DNA of 64,000 bases from CAVPDA01 sp963702495 (GCA_963702495.1 CAVPDA010000003.1:1-64000); one strand, 5' to 3'. Positions 8,521 through 17,589 are shown, counted from the stretch's first letter. The notes: a model not told the origin generated them from the letters alone. Program-made: numbers and translations.

Positions 8521-9449
8521 GATGTTTGCTCCCAATGGTGTTCCAGTCGTTCCATGGCCGCCCCCAGCAACTCCGGGCAGGCTGAAAGATACCAATACGT
8601 GTCGCTGACTTCGACATGGCCCAGGAAGGACGAAAGCACTGGTAACCGCCGCTCCACATCCTGTCCGTCGCGATACCAATGCAATACGGTCAGCATGGCA
8701 AAGCGGTGGCGAAGATCATGCAGCCGTGGTCTGGATCGCCCGGGCTGGCTGCTCAGTTCAGCGTTCTGGGCCAGGCGATGGAAAACACCAAGTACGCAGT
8801 CGTAACCCAGACGCATCCCTTGGGTGTTTACGAACCAATAGGGAACCTGACGCCGGCCCAGGAATTGTTCGCGGCGTTCTCGGTAATCGGTCAAGATATT
8901 GACGGTCGTCTCATGCAATGGCACCAGGCGGGATTTGCCGAATTTGCTGGAGCGTATCGTCAGGATGCCCTCGTTGAGATCGACATCGTCCAGGGTGAGG
9001 CCAAGCGCTTCGCAAATGCGCAGACCCGACACGCTGAGCAACCCCAGGAGGCAGTAAAAGGTATGATTTGCCAACCCATCTTTCGCGGACAACTGCCGGG
9101 CGCCTTGCAGCAAGCGCTCGATGTCGTCGTCGGAGAAGAAATAGGGACTGGGTCGCTGATGGGGAAAGGGCAATAACCCCAACGGCAACGGTTCCGTTCG
9201 GCCATCGATCGCGCTGCAATAGCGGGCGAAGCCACGAACGTAACTCAAACGATGTGCCCACCATATGGGCTGAGCCGACGTCGGTTGCGTTGCCCAGGCG
9301 AGTGCGAGGTCTCTGGAAATATAGTCGGCCTGAGCCTGCTCCATAAAGGCGACGAACGACAACAAGCCCGTGCCGTCCGTGTGGAGCTTGAATCCCAGGC
9401 TGCGACGCATGACCAGATAGTCGTTCAGCATTTCGCGTAAGGAGCTCAT
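8517..9449 (-). CDS. ritB: RIT2 recombinase B
   Basis: 310-residue tyrosine recombinase, middle gene of the trio, overlapping both neighbours by ATGA. Motifs: GLRICEALGL (Arg), FGKSRLVPLH (beta-hairpin Lys), LHDLRHRFAMLTVL (H-x-x-R), LGHVEVSDTYWYLSA (His, Tyr). It is alignable by eye with the RIT1 copy at 1897-2829 (shared DYLxMRRxLGFKL start and YWYLSACPEL end) but clearly diverged. Confidence 0.92.
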   Translation of the reverse strand: MSSLREMLNDYLVMRRSLGFKLHTDGTGLLSFVAFMEQAQADYISRDLALAWATQPTSAQPIWWAHRLSYVRGFARYCSAIDGRTEPLPLGLLPFPHQRPSPYFFSDDDIERLLQGARQLSAKDGLANHTFYCLLGLLSVSGLRICEALGLTLDDVDLNEGILTIRSSKFGKSRLVPLHETTVNILTDYRERREQFLGRRQVPYWFVNTQGMRLGYDCVLGVFHRLAQNAELSSQPGRSRPRLHDLRHRFAMLTVLHWYRDGQDVERRLPVLSSFLGHVEVSDTYWYLSACPELLGAAMERLEHHWEQTS

Positions 9450-10681
9450 CTCACGTCTCCCGGCCACGGCAGGCTGAGCCGACGTAACGCAGCCAAATCT
9501 ACCTTGGCGTAAATGCTGGTCGTCTTGGCCTGACGGTGCCGCAGCAAACTGCCGATTTCGGTCAGGGTGGCGCCGTGCCGGAGCATGTCGGTGGCCAATG
9601 CATGCCGGAATTGGTGTGTCCCGTGGTAGCGGGTTTCAATGCCGGCACGTTTGATTGCCGCACCGACAATCGTGCCGACGGTCGTCGATGAGCCCAGGTC
9701 GCGGATCGGTGCGAAGGCTCGCAAAAAGAGCGCCCGGCTGCTGCTGATGGGACGTCCACGGCGCAGATAGTCAGCAATTGCCGCGCCAACATCGACCGGC
9801 AGTGGCAAACAGGCAGCCTGCTTCCCCTTGCCTGCCACGGCAAGGGTGCCCGCCTCCCAATCGAGGCTCTCCAAGGTCAACGACACAATCTCGCAAGAGC
9901 GCAAGCCCAGTTGCGCCAGAAGCATGATAATCGCGTAGTCCCGGCGTCCAACCGGGGTATCGCGCGGGCAATGTTCCAGAACTGCGCGGAGGTGATCCGG
10001 TGCGATGGCACGGGGAATCCCGGTCATTGACCAGTTGGGCACCGTAGGCACCGCAGCGACGAGGTCGAACTGGGTCTCGCCGCGGTAGCGCAGATAGCGA
10101 AAAAAGGAACGTAGTGCTGTGGTCGCGGCTTTGGCTCTTGCCGGACTGAGCTGTGCGGCTTGCTGCTGAACAAACCGGATGACATCAATGGCGCGCAAGG
10201 CAGAGAGATCGACTGGCCCATTGCCGAAACGCCCGGACAAAAAGTGCTCGATGAACGGGCAATACTGGATCAGCGTCTTGTCGGAGAGTGCCCGCTCTAG
10301 CCGCAAGTAGGTGGCGAATGCGCCCACGACTTGTTGGATTGGAGAGGGGGACTCCTGCTCAACCAGTGGCTGAATAACGCCCAACTGGCCCAGGAAATCC
10401 ATTAACCGCCGCAGGGCAGCAAACGCGCCACGCTTTATCGTTGGATGTTCTGCTGCCCCATCGAAGAAATGTCGTGCATGTTCGTCAGTGATTTCTCTTA
10501 CAGCGATCTGTTTGCCCTGAAGCCACTTGCTGAAGTACGCCACCCAACGAATCTGCGCGCCGAGATAATTCCGATTGAATCCTTGCCCTTTAAGCGACCT
10601 CGCGAAAGGTTCAAGGTAAGGCACCAATGGGCCTTCCGGTTCACGCAACAAGACCCACACACTTTCGACAACGTGTTCCAT
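9446..10681 (-). CDS. ritA: RIT2 recombinase A
   Basis: 411-residue tyrosine recombinase, first and largest gene of the trio. Start ATG at 10681 follows AAGGAG with 7-bp spacing. Motifs: QLGLRSCEIVSLTLE (Arg), GKGKQAACLPLP (Lys), HQFRHALATDML (H-x-x-R), LLRHRQAKTTSIYAKVD (His, Tyr). It carries a longer N-terminal region (about 110 residues) than B and C. The leader between 10682 and the right terminal repeat probably carries the promoter. Confidence 0.92.
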   Translation of the reverse strand: MEHVVESVWVLLREPEGPLVPYLEPFARSLKGQGFNRNYLGAQIRWVAYFSKWLQGKQIAVREITDEHARHFFDGAAEHPTIKRGAFAALRRLMDFLGQLGVIQPLVEQESPSPIQQVVGAFATYLRLERALSDKTLIQYCPFIEHFLSGRFGNGPVDLSALRAIDVIRFVQQQAAQLSPARAKAATTALRSFFRYLRYRGETQFDLVAAVPTVPNWSMTGIPRAIAPDHLRAVLEHCPRDTPVGRRDYAIIMLLAQLGLRSCEIVSLTLESLDWEAGTLAVAGKGKQAACLPLPVDVGAAIADYLRRGRPISSSRALFLRAFAPIRDLGSSTTVGTIVGAAIKRAGIETRYHGTHQFRHALATDMLRHGATLTEIGSLLRHRQAKTTSIYAKVDLAALRRLSLPWPGDVR

Positions 10682-10776
10682 CTTGACTCTCCTTCCCGAA
10701 ATAACGACCAGGGAAGGGAAATGCTATGCCGATTAAAACGGTGGCAACATGTTGTCAAACAAGGAGATTTCTAGCA

Positions 10777-10810
10777 GATTCGGCATTGCCCGAGTGTCGG
10801 CATAGTGGGG
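10777..10810 (-). repeat. RIT2 right terminal inverted repeat
   Basis: Ends CGGCATAGTGGGG and is the near-perfect complement of 7404-7437. Immediately outside, CGAGTTCGGC continues the istA codons. Confidence 0.88.
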
Positions 10811-11123
10811 CGAGTTCGGCACGATTGCCGTCGGCGACACCCGGCGCCGCCTGTCCTTCTTCGTCATGGTGCTGGCCTGGAGCCGGCAGATGTACGTCGA
10901 GTTCACGCTCTCGCAAACCATGGAGCAGTTTCTCGCGGCGCACGTCAATGCCTTCAACGCACTGGGCGTCCCCCGCAAAGTGATGGTCGACAATCTGCGC
11001 TGCGCCGTGCTCCGGCATCCCCGCGGGGAACGCGCCGAGTTCAATCCGCGCTATCTCGATTTCGCCCGTCACTACGGTTTCGAGATCGTCGCCTGCGCGC
11101 CTGCCAAGGGCAACGAGAAGGAG
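10811..11123 (+). pseudogene. istA: istA piece 2 of 3
   Basis: Middle of the IS21-type transposase. It resumes in frame after VDWG with EFGTIAVGD and includes the second catalytic Asp region VPRKVMVDNLRCAV and the RHYGFEIVACAPAKGNEKE stretch. The piece ends after a Glu codon at 11123, where the serine-recombinase element begins. The next expected residues, RVERGVGYVKGN, are found 3.4 kb away at 14511. Confidence 0.9.
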
Positions 11124-11141
11124 AATGCTGCATATTGCACC

Positions 11142-13223
11142 TCATGGGTAATTTGGGGCGATACTTGCCGTGGTCGCCACTGATTTCCGAGTGGTTTTGG
11201 CTTGATGCTGGTACTTCCTGGGCGCGTCTGCGCCGGGCCGTTCGAACAGATACTGGGACTTGTCGTCATAGCGGTGCGCCTTGAGTAGCCCCGCGCGTCG
11301 CCAGTTGTCGATGGTGGCCTTGGTCACCTTGAGGTACTTTGCGATCTCGGTGACGGTCAGCAATCCACGCGCGCGCAGCCTGTCATAGCGATTCATCAAC
11401 CCGTAGTCGATTCGAATTCGACGCACCATCAGGCGATGAAACGCCTGACCTTCTCCCGAGGTTATGCCTTGGCCATTGAGCATCTGCGCAATTTCAGCAT
11501 CGGTGTGATCGTCGAGAAGTCGGTCGATTTCGGCCACGACGCCCGCCGGTGTCTGCCGCAGTTGCCACGCAGACTTTGGTAATGGCAGGCGCAGCGTGTG
11601 GGTTGCGCCGCCACTAAAGCGCACCCGAGCCGTGACCTCGGTATCTTTGGAAAGCGTCACGTCAGCGATCAACAATCGGGCCATGCGCTTCTTCTCGCGC
11701 TCGGGCGTATGAGGGTCGTTCCACAGACGAGGGAAGTCCTGCGCCAGCGCCAGGATGCTCTCGCGCTGCTTCGCATCGAGCTTGGCGTCGTCGGCTTGAC
11801 GCTGCTTCTCACAGTGCTCCTGAGCGGCGGCCAGGGCACGCAGCGCTTGATTCCATTCCGCTTCCAGCGAATCGGCAACGAGACGGTTGTCGGGATCAAC
11901 GCGCATATAACGGCGACGCGCCAACTCGGATTCGTAGCGCGCACGTTCAACCGCCTGAAGGCGCAATCGATCGCCCTCACCGGAGCGCCTCTCGAGTTCC
12001 TGCTGCACTTCGAGAGCGACCTGAAGGGTGACTGGAGTAACCCGCTCCACGAGCAGCCTGCCAATGGCCGCATCGAGCTCACCGCCATGGATCTGTTGGC
12101 ACAACGGTTCCCCGCGCTCGATGCTGCGGCTTTGGCAGACATAATCCGCAACGCGGCGCCCACCGTGGAGATGGTAGCGCACCGTCATTCGCTCGCCGCA
12201 CTTGGCGCATACTGCCAGGCCTTGCAGCAGTGCTGGCCCCTCGCGCGGCGCGCCCTGCTTGCGCTCGGCGCCGTGCGCTTGCGCATTGTCATGCAGAATC
12301 TGGACGTGTTGCTCGAACTCGTCCCAGCTGATGTAACCCTCGTGCGCATCGCGAATGAGCGCGATCCACTCCTCGGCAGGAAGTGCTTCCCACACATAAC
12401 GGCCGTCGGGAAGTTTGCGCGTGTGGGTGCGTCCGAAGCAGAATGCGCCAGCGTAGCGTGGATGATGCAGTATCCACAGCGCACGCGAGTAGTCCAGTTC
12501 GCTCCAGAGCACGTCGCCTTTTTGCGCGCCCCGGTAGGCCCGGTGTGGAAACTTCAGGCCCTGCGCACGAAAGGCCTTGACCGTGGCCATGGCCGAAGCG
12601 GTGCGCCGAAACGTGCGGAAGAACTGGCGAATGCTCTCCTGAACGCGTTGATCCGGGTCCAGCCGCACCCGCCCCTCGGCATCATAGACAAATCCAATGG
12701 GTAGCCGTATCTCAAGCTCGCCGCGGCGCGCCTTGTTGAGGATGCCTCCGCGCAGCCTGGCTCGCAGTATATGCAACTCCGCTTCGCTCATCGTGCCCTT
12801 GAGCCCCAGTACCAACCGATCATTGAAATGCGCGGGGTCATAGACGCCGTCCTCGTCAAGCAGCAGCGTGTCGGCCAGTGCACAGATCTCGAGCAGCCGA
12901 TGCCAGTCGCTCGAGTTGCGTGCCAGGCGCGACACTTCCAGTCCCATCACGATCCCGGCCTTGCCTAGACTCACCTCGGTGACCAGCCGCTGGAAGCCTT
13001 CCCGATCCAGCGCACAAGCCCCGGATTGTCCCAGATCCGAATCGATGACGAACACCTGATCGATTCGCCATCCGAGCGCAACGGCGCGCTCACGCAGCGC
13101 ATACTGCCGTTTGGTGCTCTCGGTATTCTCGAACACCTGCCGCAGCGTTGACTGTCGCACGTACAGATAGGCGTTTCGCTTCAGATGCCGGGCTTGTACC
13201 TTGGAGTGTGAATCGTCAATCAT
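11142..13223 (-). CDS. large serine recombinase
   Basis: 693-residue recombinase. The start at 13223 (MIDDSHSK) is chosen because it overlaps the stop of the upstream small gene; upstream in-frame sequence is not protein-like. The resolvase catalytic domain (residues about 18-165) shows AYLYVRQST with the Ser nucleophile and GLEVSRLARNSSDWHRLL. A recombinase domain (about 180-290), a zinc ribbon (CAKCGERM...CQS, about 345-380), a coiled-coil region, and a C-terminal helix-turn-helix (TVTEIAKYLKVTKATIDNW, about 625-645) follow. The C-terminal HTH is an extra beyond the minimal large serine recombinase. Confidence 0.92.
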   Translation of the reverse strand: MIDDSHSKVQARHLKRNAYLYVRQSTLRQVFENTESTKRQYALRERAVALGWRIDQVFVIDSDLGQSGACALDREGFQRLVTEVSLGKAGIVMGLEVSRLARNSSDWHRLLEICALADTLLLDEDGVYDPAHFNDRLVLGLKGTMSEAELHILRARLRGGILNKARRGELEIRLPIGFVYDAEGRVRLDPDQRVQESIRQFFRTFRRTASAMATVKAFRAQGLKFPHRAYRGAQKGDVLWSELDYSRALWILHHPRYAGAFCFGRTHTRKLPDGRYVWEALPAEEWIALIRDAHEGYISWDEFEQHVQILHDNAQAHGAERKQGAPREGPALLQGLAVCAKCGERMTVRYHLHGGRRVADYVCQSRSIERGEPLCQQIHGGELDAAIGRLLVERVTPVTLQVALEVQQELERRSGEGDRLRLQAVERARYESELARRRYMRVDPDNRLVADSLEAEWNQALRALAAAQEHCEKQRQADDAKLDAKQRESILALAQDFPRLWNDPHTPEREKKRMARLLIADVTLSKDTEVTARVRFSGGATHTLRLPLPKSAWQLRQTPAGVVAEIDRLLDDHTDAEIAQMLNGQGITSGEGQAFHRLMVRRIRIDYGLMNRYDRLRARGLLTVTEIAKYLKVTKATIDNWRRAGLLKAHRYDDKSQYLFERPGADAPRKYQHQAKTTRKSVATTASIAPNYP

Positions 13224-13513
13224 GCGATGCCCTCCCGCGCGTTGGCGAGCACCATCGTCGCCAGGATTTCGACTACGTTCTGTTCGATGCCAAGGGGTAG
13301 CGATGCCTCGTGGCGTGGGACGGGCGCTGGCGGGCTCTGCCAGGCGCTCTCCCCCATGCACCTCATCCAGGCCGCCATCCCTTTGAACATCAGCGCCGCG
13401 CCGCCACGCATCCTGTGAGCGCATCCTCTGCTCTCGACCACGACTTTGCGCAAGCTCTCGTAGCAATCGGCCAGCGCGCGGGCATCCAGCCCTGCAGGGG
13501 TGGGGCGTTCATC
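13220..13513 (-). CDS. small protein coupled to the serine recombinase
   Basis: About 95 residues, start not resolved because no ATG lies at the expected place (a non-ATG start near 13513 or an in-frame ATG further in are options). The body (ARALADCYESLRKVVVES then GAALMFKGMAAWM) resembles short proteins encoded next to large serine recombinases in other proteobacteria; I know of no function. Its stop overlaps the recombinase ATG and its start overlaps the HTH gene's stop, so all three are translationally linked. It may act as a directionality or accessory factor (inference). Confidence 0.6.
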   Translation of the reverse strand, partial: DERPTPAGLDARALADCYESLRKVVVESRGCAHRMRGGAALMFKGMAAWMRCMGESAWQSPPAPVPRHEASLPLGIEQNVVEILATMVLANAREGIA

Positions 13514-13976
13514 GCCGTTTTTTTTTGGGCCGCGCCAGGGCACGCTCGACGGTGCGCCGATGCACCAGCACGCCGAAGCGCTCGGCAATGCGCTCGACCA
13601 GCGCGGGCGAGTTCAGTCCTTCCTCCGTGGTGCGAAGCTCTTCGATGAAGCGCATTACTTCCTCGGTGATCTTGTGGGCCGTGCGCGGCCCCCGCTTGGC
13701 CGGCAACAATCCGATGAGGCCCTCCCGATCGAAGTCCGACTGCGCCTTGTAGAACGTCGGGCGCGAGACCCCAAAGCGGGCCGCTACCTCGGCGATGGCA
13801 AGGCCCTCCGTGCGTACGCGGCGCAGCATCTCGTAGCGCGCCTGGACCAGATCTCGAGAGTCGAAGAAATCGCTGCCCATAAAGGCGGGATCCTGAATGT
13901 CCTGTGCATGCGGATTGACGGTCCCGCTCTCTTGCAGGGCGGCCAGTTTGGGATCGGGTTTGCGAGGGCGGGACAT
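13509..13976 (-). CDS. helix-turn-helix protein of the serine-recombinase element
   Basis: 155 residues. A homeodomain-like HTH lies at about 57-100 (LAIAEVAARFGVSRPTFYKAQ) and a second three-helical segment at about 105-150 ending in PKKKRR. The arrangement resembles the N-terminal DNA-binding part of IS481/IS630-type transposases without any catalytic domain, so it could bind element ends or regulate the operon. First of three overlapping genes with the recombinase. Confidence 0.75.
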   Translation of the reverse strand: MSRPRKPDPKLAALQESGTVNPHAQDIQDPAFMGSDFFDSRDLVQARYEMLRRVRTEGLAIAEVAARFGVSRPTFYKAQSDFDREGLIGLLPAKRGPRTAHKITEEVMRFIEELRTTEEGLNSPALVERIAERFGVLVHRRTVERALARPKKKRR

Positions 13977-14160
13977 ACGTAATATAAAATATGCCCATCA
14001 CAGCAAGATGTCAAGGATTCTTGTGATCCGAAAGAAAGTAATCCGCGTATAGATGATGAGCGCAGACTGCGTTAATAGGCCAACGCCAGATGGGAGTTCC
14101 ACAGCCGACGCTAGGCTCCACCATTGGCCGATGGGCATATTTATGCTTACAGTCACGGCA

Positions 14161-14457
14161 TTATTCCCTTAACACTCCACGCTTGACCGGCTTAGCCCCA
14201 GTCAGGTCCCCGGATTCGCTCTGTCGCGCAATGAGCGCGACAAGTCGCAGCAGGTCCTCTACTCGGAAGTGCGATCGTCCCGCCGATATTGCCTCGAACG
14301 CGTTGGCCGCCGCCGCGCTGGTCCAAGCCGCTGGAAGACGCCGCAACCTGCCCGCATCATCGTGGAAGTACACGCGCTCCTCTCCCCACGCACTTCTGCG
14401 CTCCACCAACACGAACTCGCGCCCGCGCAGCGGATGAAAGGGGTGAGTAATCCGCAC
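14161..14457 (-). CDS. DUF5372 family protein
   Basis: 98 residues. The conserved start ITHPFHPLRGREFVLVERR followed by WGEERVYFHDD matches my recollection of DUF5372. Starts with GTG at 14457. A small beta-rich protein; function unknown, repeatedly seen beside recombinase or transposase genes. It is the outermost gene of the insertion, ending 53 bp from the right junction with istA. Transcribed in the same direction as the recombinase but separated from the HTH gene by 184 bp. Confidence 0.75.
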   Translation of the reverse strand: MRITHPFHPLRGREFVLVERRSAWGEERVYFHDDAGRLRRLPAAWTSAAAANAFEAISAGRSHFRVEDLLRLVALIARQSESGDLTGAKPVKRGVLRE

Positions 14458-14510
14458 AAACTCCGTCGGATCGATTGCATCGCGTGCAGTTGACTGCCTT
14501 TGGGAAAGGG

Positions 14511-15308
14511 CGGGTCGAACGGGGTGTCGGCTATGTCAAGGGCAACTTCCTTGCCGGCCTGGACCTGCCGCAGTTCGCCGCGCTCAATCCGGCGCTGCGT
14601 GTCTGGCTGGAGTCGGTGGCCAATGTCCGGTTGCACCGGGAAACCCATCGCCGGCCAGTCGATCTGTGGAGGCAGGAGCAAGCCCATCTGCAAGCGGCCA
14701 ATCCCCGGCCCTTCGATGTCGGCCGGGTGCTCACGCTGCGCGCCAACCGGCAGTTCCGGGTGAGCTTCGAGGGCAACCGCTATTCGGTACCGGCGCGCTT
14801 TGCCGGCAGCCAAGTGACGCTGAAGGCTTATCCGGACCGACTCTGCGTGTATCACGGCGAGGAGTTGATCGCGCGCCATGGCCGCTCCTTCGAGCGGCAC
14901 CGCGACATCGAGGATCCGGATCACCCGAAGGCGCTGGTGGCACAGCGTCGCCATGCGCGCGACGCCCACGTGCTCAAGCGCTTCCTCGCCCTGTCGCCGC
15001 TGGCGGCGAAGTACCACGCCGGCTTGCTGGAGCGGCGCGGCAATGCAATTTCGCATGTGCGCAAGATCGTGGCACTGGCCCAGATCCATGGCGACGAGCA
15101 GGTAGCGCGGGCGATGAGCGATGCACTGGCCTTCGAGGCGTTCAGCAGCGAGTACATCGCGCATTTGATCGAGGCGCGCGAGCGCAAATTGCCCGAGGCG
15201 AGCCCGCTGGTGTTGATGCGCCCTCAGGATGCGCTGGACCTGGAGTTGCCGCCGGCCGATTTGTCGGCGTATGCAAATTTGACGGGAGATGACGATGGAA
15301 ATGACTGA
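14511..15308 (+). pseudogene. istA: istA piece 3 of 3
   Basis: C-terminal third of the transposase, beginning RVERGVGYVKGNFLAGL, the region with the last catalytic Glu. It continues through the beta-barrel-like domain (ANRQFRVSFEGNRYSVPARF) to the normal C-terminus. It overlaps the istB start by 20 bp. The ATG readable at 14475 belongs to the inserted element's edge and is not a real start. Confidence 0.9.
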
Positions 15309-16041
15309 GGCTGTGTTGCAGGCGAATCTGAAGCGCTTGCAGTTGCCGTATTTCGCCGACCACCATACGGCCTTGTTGGCGCAGGCCGGGCGCGAATCGT
15401 GGCCGCATGGCCGGCTGCTCGAGCATCTGGTCGACGGTGAGCTGGCCCGTCGTGACGCGGCCTTGATCGAGCGCCGGGTGAAGACGGCGCGCCTGCCGGG
15501 GATCAAGACGCTCGATGGCTTCGATTGGAGTTGGCCGAAGAAGATCAATCGGGCGCAGGTCCAGCACGTGTTTCGCCTGGACTTCCTCCCCCAACACGGC
15601 AACGTGATTCTGCTCGGCGGCGTTGGCGTCGGCAAAACGCATCTGGCGATCGCCCTGGCGCACACCGCTTGCCTCAAGGGCAGGACGACGCTCTTTACCA
15701 GCGCCGTCGATATCGTCAATGCGCTGGCCGCCGCCCAGGCCACCGGTGGCATCAAGCGCGAGATGGCGCGCCTGCTCAAGCCTTCTCTGCTCGTCGTCGA
15801 TGAACTGGGGTACCTGCCGATCGACAAGTTCGGCGCCGATGCGTTGTTCCAGGTGATCAGCCAGCGCTACGAGCGCGGATCGACGATCATCACCACCAAT
15901 CGGGCCTTCAAGAACTGGCCGGAGATCTTCAACAACGACAGCACGCTGACTTCGGCTCTGCTCGACCGCTTGCTTCACCACGCCGAGTCCATCGTCATCG
16001 AGGGCCGCAGCTACCGCATGCGCGATCAGTCCGACACCTGA
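15289..16041 (+). CDS. istB: IstB-type ATPase helper of IS21
   Basis: 250-residue AAA+ ATPase of the DnaC/IstB class that helps the IS21 transposase choose targets. Walker A is GGVGVGKTH (residues about 106-114), Walker B LLVVDELGYL (about 165-174), followed by the sensor segment TIITTNRAFKNWPEIF. Length and motifs are normal. It appears intact although its partner istA is in three pieces. Confidence 0.95.
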   Translation: MTMEMTEAVLQANLKRLQLPYFADHHTALLAQAGRESWPHGRLLEHLVDGELARRDAALIERRVKTARLPGIKTLDGFDWSWPKKINRAQVQHVFRLDFLPQHGNVILLGGVGVGKTHLAIALAHTACLKGRTTLFTSAVDIVNALAAAQATGGIKREMARLLKPSLLVVDELGYLPIDKFGADALFQVISQRYERGSTIITTNRAFKNWPEIFNNDSTLTSALLDRLLHHAESIVIEGRSYRMRDQSDT

Positions 16042-17173
16042 TCTGAACTTCCCTTCACCATAAACCGCCGGCTTCCTGCTTCGCAGGGCCGGCCGCTTTC
16101 GCTTCCTCCGACGCGTCTCCCCTTGGGCCGCTTACAGCCGCGCTTCCACTCCGCTTTCAAGTCGTCAGATTCGTACCAGTTTCGGGGCGGCGCGGACATC
16201 GAGACAATTGGCCGGCCCGATTTCGCTGAGCGGCACGGTGCGGCCCGACGCTCGGCCCACCCTGCCCCACGCCCCGATCAGAGCGGGCGAGACCATGACC
16301 GCCTGGGCTTCCGTTACCTCGCGCAGAAGACGCTCCTCGAGCGTGTCTGGACCGACCTCACCGGACGAGGCGAGTCCCGCCGTGTGGATCCCCGGCAGCA
16401 GGCTCTTCACCGTCTGCGCGAGGTAGCGGCAGCCCAATTCTTCAGGCGGAGGCTCAATGTCGGGCATCGTGGCTCAGCGCCGGTTCCCGAATGCCCGCAC
16501 CCCGGAGAATCGACCACAACAATGAGCCGAGACCCAGCCGCCGTAAGGGGGTTCGTAAGGCGCCGGAAAGAAATAAAGGTGGCATCTACCTCAATCAGGG
16601 CAAGACTCAATCAATTACAATGAGTTGATACCTTTATTCATTTACGCCGCTTAAGGGGAGCGTGGACCAGGAGCAGGACACGTTGCGGGGTCCTCTGACC
16701 TCGGCAGGCACGCATCTCGGGCAGCGACGGAAAGACCAAGCCGCGCCGGCCGCCCCAGGGCATCGGCCAGTCTAACGCGACCCAGTTGACCAGCCGATTC
16801 GCGCCGTTCTGTCCACGTGCCTCAGATGCGGCCCGGGATAGGCGCGCAACAGCGGGCTCTATGTCCGCTGCCGCTCGCCTCGAAGGCAACGCAGGGTAAT
16901 CCCGTGCCAGGCGCCCCTTGCGGTTTGCCACCGGCAGGGGACGGCTCCAACTGACAAGCATGCCGTAACGTGACCTAAGTCAATGACAAATGGGCAGTTC
17001 CGGCGTAGCTTCTCAATCCAATGGGCCCCCGCGGTCGGGCATCGAAGAGGGGCGTCGTTGAAGACCAATTCCAACACCCAACGACAGGGACGTTACCTTT
17101 CCCTCCATGCGGCCGCCAGGCCGACAATGCCATCGCCCCGCAAGCGGGCATCCTTCTGGAGGGGGGATTGAAG
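16042..17173. other. gene-poor stretch after istB
   Basis: No convincing gene on either strand. A minus-strand reading at 16165-16467 has protein-like composition and may be the tail of a lost gene. The right end of the IS21-like element should lie in its first part but I could not define it. Confidence 0.5.
16165..16467 (-). pseudogene. possible remnant of an unidentified gene
   Basis: A 100-codon reading with a natural amino-acid mix (GPDTLEERLLREVTEAQAV, then SPALIGAWGRVG) that looks like the C-terminal part of an enzyme. I do not recognise the family. It has no credible start context and flanking sequence is non-coding, so it is either a fragment or chance. Confidence 0.25.
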
Positions 17174-17512
17174 ATGGGCCGTTTTCACATACGCGCGTTT
17201 GTCGATGAGACGATGGCCGGTCCCGGCAATCGACAGCCGAGTTTCATTATCGTCTCGGTCTCGGATGCCGTAGGCGCGCCGGTCGGAGGACTCGGAGCCG
17301 GCAACTTTACGCTCGATCCGATCCTCGCCGGTCCCGGCGCGGCGCGGCTGGACATTGATCGGGTCAGCCCGGCAACCCTGCCGGGTGTCTATCAGATCCA
17401 ACTCGTGCCCATCCGCCGGGAACGGTGGAAGGCCGGCGCATACATTTTCGGGATCAATGTGGCGAGAACCAGCGAGGAAGGTCAGACCGTCGCGACGGTC
17501 CTCCTGGATTGA
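17174..17512 (+). CDS. hypothetical beta-rich protein
   Basis: 112 residues. The ATG at 17174 follows GGAGGGGGG at good spacing, which decides the start over an upstream frame. The sequence (FIIVSVSDAVGAPVGGL, GNFTLDP, LPGVYQIQLVP) alternates hydrophobic and polar residues with Gly/Pro turns, like an immunoglobulin-type beta-sandwich domain. No signal peptide is seen. Function unknown. It is followed by a membrane-protein gene on the same strand. Confidence 0.6.
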   Translation: MGRFHIRAFVDETMAGPGNRQPSFIIVSVSDAVGAPVGGLGAGNFTLDPILAGPGAARLDIDRVSPATLPGVYQIQLVPIRRERWKAGAYIFGINVARTSEEGQTVATVLLD

Positions 17513-17589
17513 AGTCAAGGCTCATCCCTGCGGCCGCACAGTCACGAGCGAGAGCCGAAGCTGCAGTGCACCCATTTGGTCGGCTCCGA

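Larger units (their letters stand above)
7404..10810 (-). mobile_element. complete recombinase-in-trio (RIT) element 2
   Basis: Three overlapping tyrosine recombinase genes bounded by 34-bp terminal inverted repeats that differ at one position (7404-7437 and 10777-10810). Subterminal inverted copies (AATGACTCGGCAT type) lie at about 7429-7441/7496-7508. The right end joins istA exactly: after the terminal GGGG the transposase frame resumes at 10811. Total 3407 bp. RIT elements are a described class; here the target and both ends can be read. Confidence 0.88.
11124..14510 (-). mobile_element. large-serine-recombinase element inserted in istA
   Basis: A 3.39-kb insertion whose limits come from the break and exact in-frame resumption of istA. 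Gene order on the minus strand is DUF5372 protein, HTH protein, small protein, large serine recombinase. No transposase, no long terminal repeats and no clear target duplication are seen, as expected for a serine recombinase that uses a short core. The bases at 13977-14160 hold an AT-rich stretch likely to carry the promoter. Confidence 0.8.
3941..16041 (+). mobile_element. IS21-like element, disrupted by two nested insertions
   Basis: An accessory small gene, istA in three pieces, and istB lie in the IS21 order on the plus strand. The insertions at 4735-10810 and 11124-14510 together remove 9.46 kb. The element's own ends were not recognised: the limits given are the end of the RIT1 repeats and the istB stop. 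Without the insertions the element is about 2.6 kb. Confidence 0.75.

Noticed and set aside
14259..15827. A 522-codon open frame on the minus strand
   Set aside because: Antisense to istA piece 3 and istB; no natural protein features.
16123..16623. A 166-codon plus-strand frame after istB
   Set aside because: No ribosome site and unnatural composition; the region is better described as gene-poor.
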